NCBI GenBank assembly: GCA_008364785.1
Contig: VTTJ01000012.1
Location: 34,291 to 98,290, forward strand
Length of the DNA: 64,000 nt
From: Bacillus sp. BGMRC 2118
GTDB taxonomy: Bacteria; Bacillota; Bacilli; Bacillales; SA4
Reading direction: 5' to 3'
Positions 58,992-64,000 of this stretch are shown here, one piece after another; the first letter of the stretch is position 1, and the number at the start of each line of letters is the position of its first letter. The notes under the pieces are model-generated. The model made no database searches. It was given only the letters and a program-made list of their open reading frames with translations, and had not been told where the DNA came from. The position numbers and the translations under genes are program-made.

Positions 58992-59438
58992 GTGGTCAAA
59001 TTAGGTTTATTATTATTCATTATATTTGTTCTATATAAAAGCTTTAGTCAGCTCTTTAAACGGAATGAACATCGAAATAATTATGTTTCTTTAGAAAAGC
59101 TATTATTTTTATTATTAATATATGTGAATGTGTTAGTTGGATTTGCACTCGTGTACACACTGTTTGAGTTATCAGGAAATGTTATTATGATTAATGGGAA
59201 TTTGCCTGAGTTGAACGGATTTTTTGAGATATTCGGCACTTCATTATATTTCAGTGGGTTAACGCTTCTTTCAGTTGGATATGGAGACATTACACCTATT
59301 GGAATAGGGAGATTTTTTGCTATTGTTGAGGCTCTTCTTGGATATATTATACCGGCTGCCTTCGTGGTCAGAACAATGATTGATTATGATAGTCGGGCTG
59401 AGTATAAACCAAATATTGATTATGATCAATCAACATAG
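58992..59438 (+). CDS. Two-helix potassium channel-like protein
   Basis: A 148-residue membrane protein with four hydrophobic segments. It has a clear selectivity filter TLLSVGYGDITP (near residue 100) between the last two helices, the pattern of a Kir/KcsA-type or ion-channel-2 protein. The first two hydrophobic segments form the N-terminal part. No RCK domain is present. GTG 58992 is chosen because GAGGTGG lies 5 nt upstream; GTG 58983 is within that site. It follows the broken transporter by 51 bp. The ion and gating are inferred. Confidence 0.8.
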   Translation: MVKLGLLLFIIFVLYKSFSQLFKRNEHRNNYVSLEKLLFLLLIYVNVLVGFALVYTLFELSGNVIMINGNLPELNGFFEIFGTSLYFSGLTLLSVGYGDITPIGIGRFFAIVEALLGYIIPAAFVVRTMIDYDSRAEYKPNIDYDQST

Positions 59439-59497
59439 TTGCACAATGGACGTGACTTCCTTATCCTTAGATGTGAGAAAGAATTGGGAGGATATGT

Positions 59498-59953
59498 ATG
59501 AGAATAGCACCTGATTTTGAATTAAAAGGTACGAGTGGTCACACCGTAAGACTAAGTGACTTTAAAGGGAAATCAAATGTAGTGTTATACTTTTACCCTA
59601 AAGATATGACACCGGGGTGTACGACTGAAGCATGTGATTTTAAAGAAGCTCATCAGTCGTTTCAAAATCTGGATACAGTTATTTTGGGTGTCAGTCCAGA
59701 TTCAATTGACAAGCATCAGAAATTCACAGAGAAATATGACTTACCCTTTGAATTACTAGTAGATGAAGATCATCAAGTTGCAGAAGCTTACGGAGTATGG
59801 AAACTTAAGAAAAACTTCGGTAAAGAGTACATGGGGATTGAGCGTTCAACCTTTGTTATTGATAAAGAAGGTCAAATTGTGAAGGAATGGTTAAAGGTGA
59901 AGGTAAAAGGTCACGTTGACGATGCATTAAATTATATTAAAGAAAACTTATAA
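59498..59953 (+). CDS. ygaF: Thiol peroxidase PrxQ / Bcp
   Basis: A 151-residue peroxiredoxin of the Bcp/PrxQ group. The peroxidatic cysteine Cys41 and resolving cysteine Cys46 are in TPGCTTEACDF, with the pattern C-x4-C that defines the group. It reduces hydrogen peroxide and organic peroxides with thioredoxin. The place upstream of perR is that of ygaF in B. subtilis. GGAGGATATGT precedes the ATG. No Per box was found directly upstream. Confidence 0.88.
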   Translation: MRIAPDFELKGTSGHTVRLSDFKGKSNVVLYFYPKDMTPGCTTEACDFKEAHQSFQNLDTVILGVSPDSIDKHQKFTEKYDLPFELLVDEDHQVAEAYGVWKLKKNFGKEYMGIERSTFVIDKEGQIVKEWLKVKVKGHVDDALNYIKENL

Positions 59954-60045
59954 AATATGGGTCAATGACTATACCATTGCAGGTGTAAACGAATATTGTA
60001 GAGTATAGGGAACCCCCCCTCAATCATTAAATAGAGCGGTAGAGT

Positions 60046-60071
60046 GCGAGAGAACCTCTCTCGCCTTTTTT
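60046..60071 (+). terminator. Terminator after prxQ
   Basis: GCGAGAGA and TCTCTCGC form a perfect stem with a 3-nt loop and are followed by CTTTTTT. Confidence 0.85.
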
Positions 60072-60203
60072 AATTTTGCTTGGGATAATTTTTACCGTAT
60101 TAATAATAGTTGATGAATATAATAAAATAATAGTAAGCATACTCATGACTTTTCAAATGAATAATTCTATAAGATGATTTAAATAGAAGGAAGGGGGAGT
60201 AAA

Positions 60204-61151
60204 TTGAACATCGTAACAACATTAACTGTGAATGAGAAAAAGAAAAATGAGCTAATTGGTTTATTCAATGGTGATACCTTTCATTTCTTCTCAACTGTAG
60301 AAGAAGCGTACGATAAGTTGGAAGAAGCAGAGGTTCTGGTGACCTATGGAGATGACATTAACCTTGATGTATTGAAGGAAGCGAAAAAGCTAAGATGGAT
60401 TATGGTAATGTCAGCGGGTATAGATAAACTTCCTTTCCAAGAAATTAAGAAACGAAACATACTTGTGACAAATGTAAGAGGCATTCATAAGATTCCTATG
60501 GCTGAATACACGCTGAGCATGATGTTACAAGTAAGTAAACATTTAAAAAGTGTATTTGATCAAGAAAAAAATCATGAGTGGAAGCGTCTATCAATGAATG
60601 AGCTATATCAGAGGAATGTTTGTATAATTGGCGTTGGAGCAATTGGTGGACAAATTGCAAAGTTATGTAAGTCCCTCGGAATGAATACATATGGAATTAA
60701 TACGAGTGGAAAAGAAGTAGAGTTTGTCGACGAAGTCGGTAAGCTCGATAGACTAGAAGATTTCTTAGCACATGCTGATTTTGTTGTATCAATATTACCA
60801 AGTACTGAGGATACGAGATATATATTAACAAAAAGGCATTTTCAATTAATGCAGGAAACTTCAATTTTTATTAATATCGGCAGAGGTGACGTAATACGGG
60901 AATCAACTCTACTTGAAGTAATGAACGAAAAGCTAATTAGTCATGCCGTACTAGATGTGTTTGAAAACGAACCATTAGAGGAAGATCATCCTTTTTGGAA
61001 GATGGAGAATGTTACGGTAACACCACATATATCAAGCATCACCTCGCGTTACTTACCACGTGCATTTGCAATTTTTGAAGAAAACTTGAGAACATATAAG
61101 ACAGGTGGAAAGATATTATTAAATCAAGTGAATTTAGACAGGGGGTATTAA
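60204..61151 (+). CDS. D-isomer-specific 2-hydroxyacid dehydrogenase
   Basis: A 315-residue NAD-dependent dehydrogenase. The cofactor loop is GVGAIGGQIAKL (near 143). Catalytic residues are visible in INIGRGDVI (Arg), VFENEPLEEDHPF (Glu) and VTPHISS (His). Substrate unknown; the family includes glyoxylate and phosphoglycerate dehydrogenases. GAAGGGGGAGT lies before the start at 60204, which is TTG. The next gene starts 2 bp after its stop, so the two are in one operon, an order not seen in B. subtilis. Confidence 0.85.
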   Translation: MNIVTTLTVNEKKKNELIGLFNGDTFHFFSTVEEAYDKLEEAEVLVTYGDDINLDVLKEAKKLRWIMVMSAGIDKLPFQEIKKRNILVTNVRGIHKIPMAEYTLSMMLQVSKHLKSVFDQEKNHEWKRLSMNELYQRNVCIIGVGAIGGQIAKLCKSLGMNTYGINTSGKEVEFVDEVGKLDRLEDFLAHADFVVSILPSTEDTRYILTKRHFQLMQETSIFINIGRGDVIRESTLLEVMNEKLISHAVLDVFENEPLEEDHPFWKMENVTVTPHISSITSRYLPRAFAIFEENLRTYKTGGKILLNQVNLDRGY

Positions 61152-61153
61152 AT

Positions 61154-61702
61154 ATGAAGATCTATACTAAGTCAGGTGACAAAGGTACTACCTCTCTTGT
61201 ATATGGTAACCGTGTACCAAAAAATGACACAAGAGTAGAAGCATACGGAACATGTGATGAGGCTAATTCACTTCTTGGAGCTGCATTAGCATACATAAAA
61301 GATGAAATTTCAGATAGAGAAGAGATTGAGAAGGTATTTCACAAAATACAAACGACTTTGTTCCATGTAGGAGCAGAACTAGCAACTCCAAGCGGAAAAG
61401 AAGTGAAGTGGAGACTTAAGGATGAGGATATTCAATGGTTGGAAAGCTTAATTGACGAGTGGGATCGGGAGTTGTCACCACTAACAAACTTTATTTTACC
61501 GGGTGGATCAAAAGCAGGTGCAACACTACATTTAGCAAGAACTGTTGTGAGAAGGGCTGAACGTAGAGCGGTGGATGTGAACGAAGTTAATCCGTTAGTT
61601 CTCTCGTATTTAAATCGTTTATCAGATTTCTTATTTGTAGCGGGTAGATATATTAATCATAGATTGAATGTGTCAGAAACTACACTTCATCAAGATGCAT
61701 AA
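61154..61702 (+). CDS. ATP:cob(I)alamin adenosyltransferase (PduO type)
   Basis: A 182-residue PduO-type adenosyltransferase that makes adenosylcobalamin. The N-terminal TKSGDKGTTSLVYG is the ATP-binding loop, with VEAYGTCDEANSLLG after it, and the helical RTVVRRAERRAVDV segment near 135 is typical. It trimerises and acts in the cytosol. It starts 2 bp after the dehydrogenase and precedes perR. The B. subtilis homologue is YvqK. Confidence 0.9.
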   Translation: MKIYTKSGDKGTTSLVYGNRVPKNDTRVEAYGTCDEANSLLGAALAYIKDEISDREEIEKVFHKIQTTLFHVGAELATPSGKEVKWRLKDEDIQWLESLIDEWDRELSPLTNFILPGGSKAGATLHLARTVVRRAERRAVDVNEVNPLVLSYLNRLSDFLFVAGRYINHRLNVSETTLHQDA

Positions 61703-61746
61703 CAGTGTTAAATTCGTCCAATCATGCATATAGTAATGGTAGAAGA

Positions 61747-61793
61747 TTGACAAAAAGAGGTTTTACCATGTACACTAATTATAACAATTATAA
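61747..61793 (+). promoter_or_regulatory. perR promoter with Per box
   Basis: The -35 box TTGACA (61747-61752) is followed by a weak -10 TACACT (61771-61776, 18-bp spacer). TTATAACAATTATAA at 61779-61793 differs from the Per box consensus TTATAATNATTATAA at one position. The site is just downstream of -10, as expected for PerR autorepression. Confidence 0.8.
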
Positions 61794-61828
61794 AGTGATA
61801 ATGTTTGTTAAAAGTGAGGTGCATGACT

Positions 61829-62263
61829 GTGTCTATGCAATTGAAAGATGCTCTTGAAATGTTAAAAGAATCTGGAGTACGTATAACTCCGCAACGTCAT
61901 GCGATTTTAGAATTTTTAATCCAATCAATGACGCACCCGACTGCTGATGATATATATAAGTCACTCGAAGGAAAGTTTCCGAACATGAGTGTCGCAACGG
62001 TTTATAACAACTTAAGAGTTTTCCGAGAAGCGGGATTAGTAAAGGAATTAACATATGGCGATGCATCAAGTCGATTTGATTTCGTTACAACTGACCATTA
62101 CCACGTTATTTGTGAGGATTGTGGGAAAATTGTAGACTTTTCATACCCGGGCTTAGATGAAGTGGAAGCATTAGCTTCACACGTTACAGGATTTAAGGTA
62201 TCTCATCATCGTATGGAACTTTATGGTACTTGTCCAGACTGTAACAAAAAACAAAGTCATTAA
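61829..62263 (+). CDS. perR: Peroxide-responsive repressor PerR
   Basis: A 144-residue Fur-family repressor. The N-terminal winged helix has GVRITPQRHAILEFL and SVATVYNNLRVFREAGLV; zinc cysteines are in CEDCGK and CPDCNK; and the metal-sensing histidines include the HPTADD and DHYHVICED segments. It closely matches B. subtilis PerR, which senses H2O2 by metal-catalysed oxidation of histidine. The start is GTG 61829 with GAGGTG 7 nt upstream. A Per box lies in its promoter. It is followed by a terminator shared with ygzB. Confidence 0.95.
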   Translation: MSMQLKDALEMLKESGVRITPQRHAILEFLIQSMTHPTADDIYKSLEGKFPNMSVATVYNNLRVFREAGLVKELTYGDASSRFDFVTTDHYHVICEDCGKIVDFSYPGLDEVEALASHVTGFKVSHHRMELYGTCPDCNKKQSH

Positions 62264-62270
62264 ATACAAT

Positions 62271-62303
62271 AAAAAAAGCTGACTATAGAAGTCAGCTTTT
62301 TTT
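62271..62303. terminator. Bidirectional terminator of perR and ygzB
   Basis: AAAAAAAGCTGACT and AGTCAGCTTTTTTT form a perfect 14-bp stem around a 5-nt loop. Confidence 0.9.
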
Positions 62304-62649
62304 ATTTTTTCTTATTATAACTTTCGTCAAACTCTTTCCCTTCTAAGTTAGGATCGAGTGTTAATGGTTCATTACAATGCATACACATATCGACACGACC
62401 AAGTATCTTTGTCGCTTTATTACAAGTTGGACACACAACTTGGACTGTTCGAGTTGATAACATGCCAATCCAAAAATAAACAGCAGTACTTGCAACAATA
62501 CAGAGTAATCCTAATACCATAAAGATACTAATTAACCAAACATTAGTGCGAAAGAAGATTCCGATATACATAACAGCAAAGCCTATAAAAATAAGGCTTA
62601 ATGCAAATGTGCGGATTTTATTAATTTTACTTGAATATTTTTTTGCCAT
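62302..62649 (-). CDS. ygzB: YgzB family membrane protein
   Basis: A 115-residue protein with two transmembrane segments (FALSLIFIGFAVMYIGIFF and VWLISIFMVLGLLCIVAST) and a zinc-ribbon-like end (CPTCNKATK, then CMHCNEPL). It matches the YgzB family (UPF0295). Function unknown. It is convergent with perR and lies before ygxA, as in B. subtilis. AGGAGGG precedes the ATG on the minus strand. Confidence 0.9.
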   Translation of the reverse strand: MAKKYSSKINKIRTFALSLIFIGFAVMYIGIFFRTNVWLISIFMVLGLLCIVASTAVYFWIGMLSTRTVQVVCPTCNKATKILGRVDMCMHCNEPLTLDPNLEGKEFDESYNKKK

Positions 62650-62786
62650 GGTTGTCCCTCCTGGATATTACTATACCATAATACGGCATGACCCTCTATT
62701 TATAACAAATAATAAATACTATAAAGAAGGTTTTTTATCCCTTGCGTCGAAAAATAATTGACAAGCATTTATTGGAGGAGAAGAAT

Positions 62787-63656
62787 ATGGAACATATATT
62801 GCGCCCAATTTACCAAGAGAGAGCAAGTAACTCTAATACACTTGGCATCATACTTTTAGAAAAGAACAAGCCTGACAGTCCAGTGACGGATAATTTTGAC
62901 GCTATTTTATTTGTTGTGGTTAAGGAGCTTGAATCCTCACATAGTATAAAGCACTATCAATTACATTCGGGAAAAATAGCTGCTTTAAAAACAGTTGATA
63001 TGAAGCAATTGAATGGTTGGTTAGAAATTGGGAGTAATAGAAGAGTGTTTGAGTGGATTCTTAACGGGAAAATTCTGTTTGAGCGGAATGAATACTTAAC
63101 AGACTTAAAGCAAACTTTAACTGATTTTCCTTTAAACCAGAGAAAGAAGAAGATGGGCTTAGAGTATGCGAAACTTATTAGAAGATATGTAGATGGGAAA
63201 GAGTTATTTGAACTGGGTAATTTATTAGATGCATATAACCATATTGTTCATGCTCTTCATCACCTTGCTAGACTTTCCATTATCGATAATGGACTTCATC
63301 CTGAGGTAACGGTATGGAATCAAGTACGTAGAATTGAACCTGAAGTTTACACTTTATATCATGAATTAGTTGAGAGTGAAGAGCCGTTAAAAAAGAAGCT
63401 TGAATTATTATTCTTGGCAAGTGAGTTCTTAGTGAATAAGAATAGTAAAATAGGTTCAATGCATTTAAATGAAATCATGGACAAAAAAGATGCTTGGTCA
63501 ATTCAGGAATTAACGACACATCCGGAACTTGAGGATTATGGAGTTGATTTGGAAACTTTTCTAGAATATCTAATAGATAAGAAGTTAATTCAAACTTCAC
63601 TTGAAGAAACAAAAGGTCAGGGAGTCTATCATAGAAAATATACGTTTCACTGTTGA
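62787..63656 (+). CDS. ygxA: Nucleotidyltransferase-like protein YgxA
   Basis: A 289-residue protein that matches YgxA, a nucleotidyltransferase-like family that stands right before an rRNA operon in B. subtilis. The N-terminal part (about 1-110) has the NT-like fold, the middle a helical domain (LGNLLDAYNHIVHALHHLA), and the C-terminal 70 residues a winged-helix-like region. No catalytic GS-DxD motif is clear, so activity is doubtful. ATG 62787 follows GGAGGAGAAG; a frame extension to 62742 has no site. Confidence 0.88.
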   Translation: MEHILRPIYQERASNSNTLGIILLEKNKPDSPVTDNFDAILFVVVKELESSHSIKHYQLHSGKIAALKTVDMKQLNGWLEIGSNRRVFEWILNGKILFERNEYLTDLKQTLTDFPLNQRKKKMGLEYAKLIRRYVDGKELFELGNLLDAYNHIVHALHHLARLSIIDNGLHPEVTVWNQVRRIEPEVYTLYHELVESEEPLKKKLELLFLASEFLVNKNSKIGSMHLNEIMDKKDAWSIQELTTHPELEDYGVDLETFLEYLIDKKLIQTSLEETKGQGVYHRKYTFHC

Positions 63657-63679
63657 TTGAACTTTTTTAAAAAATTGGG

Positions 63680-63709
63680 TTGACGCAATAATGCATTACA
63701 TGATATATT
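63680..63709 (+). promoter_or_regulatory. rRNA operon promoter P1
   Basis: TTGACG (63680-63685) and TATATT (63704-63709) are spaced 18 bp apart. It lies about 240 bp before the 16S start. Confidence 0.7.
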
Positions 63710-63779
63710 ATTCTTCGTCGCTGCTGAGAGCATCTCATGCAAAACTGATAACTGATAAAAAAAGTTTTGAAAAAAGATG

Positions 63780-63808
63780 TTGACTTGGATAGCTTCAGAT
63801 GTTATATT
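63780..63808 (+). promoter_or_regulatory. rRNA operon promoter P2
   Basis: TTGACT (63780-63785) and TATATT (63803-63808) are spaced 17 bp apart. A tandem second promoter about 100 bp after P1 is the standard Bacillus rrn layout. Confidence 0.8.
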
Positions 63809-63946
63809 AATAAAGTCGCTTCTGAGCGATGAAGAGTTCTTTGAAAACTAAACAAAACGTCAAGCGTGTTGGTTTTATACCAACGCAAAATATTTAAAAC
63901 TATCTATTATATATAGATAGCCAGCAAGAAATGAGCAATCAAACAC

Positions 63947-64000
63947 TTTATTGGAGAGTTTGATCCTGGCTCAGGACGAACGCTGGCGGCGTGCCTAATA
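63947..64000 (+). rRNA. 16S ribosomal RNA, 5' end (cut by window edge)
   Basis: The sequence from TTTATTGGAGAGTTTGATCC on is the conserved 5' end of 16S rRNA, followed by TGGCTCAGGACGAACGC and GGCGGCGTGCC. The start is set by comparison with Bacillus 16S (TTTATCGGAGAGTTTG). The rest lies beyond the window. The leader from 63809 contains GAAAACTAAAC, a common rrn leader feature. Confidence 0.97.

Noticed and set aside
63809..63946. Small gene in the rRNA leader
   Set aside because: The region has rrn leader features and no frame with a ribosome binding site.

Overview
The window is a stretch of chromosome from a low-GC, spore-forming member of the Bacillaceae. Spore genes (sspK, a gamma-type SASP, pdaA), the PerR and RecX homologues and many small Bacillus-specific families (YfkK, YfkD, YfhD, YfhE, YfhH, YfhJ, YfhS, YgaB, YgzB) all point there. 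The gene order follows the yfk-yfj-yfh-yga region of Bacillus subtilis and ends, as in that species, with ygxA followed by a 16S rRNA gene. Several differences (class I fumarase, app-type peptide operon, lone glutamate synthase large subunit) show it is not B. subtilis itself.

Layout. 0-13.7 kb is the yfk/yfj block: an ArsR-type regulator, an HD-GYP protein, yfkK, a YihY-family membrane protein, an MFS transporter, OsmC, a YczE-like protein, yfkD, yfkAB, fumarase, pdaA and rlmCD. 13.8-23.5 kb is a variable region: a conserved hypothetical, a YvbH-like PH-domain protein, a PAS histidine kinase, three adjacent two-domain DUF2294/MpsC-like genes, a c-di-GMP riboswitch in front of a GAF-GGDEF protein, small membrane/ASCH/DUF454 genes, and an intergenic cluster of DnaA boxes. 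23.5-38.2 kb is the yfh/yga block: yfhD, yfhE, a GNAT gene preceded by a tRNA-like RNA, an amidohydrolase, yfhF, recX, yfhH, sspK, yfhJ, yfhP, mutY, yfhS, fabL, a SNF2 helicase, the gamma SASP, ygaB and ntdP. 38.4-57.2 kb holds ygaD, an appDFABC-type oligopeptide operon, tatA, uppP, an aromatic-acid-exporter-like gene, a phased array of small palindromes, gltB and gsaB. 57.3-64 kb holds an ABC ATPase with a broken permease, an ion channel, PrxQ, a dehydrogenase, a cobalamin adenosyltransferase, perR under a Per box, ygzB, ygxA, and a twin-promoter rRNA operon with the first bases of 16S rRNA.

How parts fit together. c-di-GMP is likely used as a signal: a GGDEF protein sits behind a c-di-GMP-I riboswitch and an HD-GYP protein lies 18 kb away. 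Peroxide control is represented by PerR and PrxQ.

Structures not explained by ordinary genes are the main points of interest: (1) a DnaA-box cluster at 23268-23461 far from any oriC genes; (2) a 69-nt tRNA-like RNA at 24722-24790; (3) ten TTCG-n-CGAA palindromes spaced 20-22 bp apart at 50853-51058; (4) a family of about 185-bp non-autonomous elements with GGCT-type ends and perfect 8-bp target duplications, one remnant of which forms part of the rlmCD stop codon; (5) three tandem DUF2294/MpsC-like paralogues with no transport partner. No prophage, CRISPR array or complete insertion sequence was seen. All assignments come from reading the sequence and from recalled family knowledge; no database search was run.
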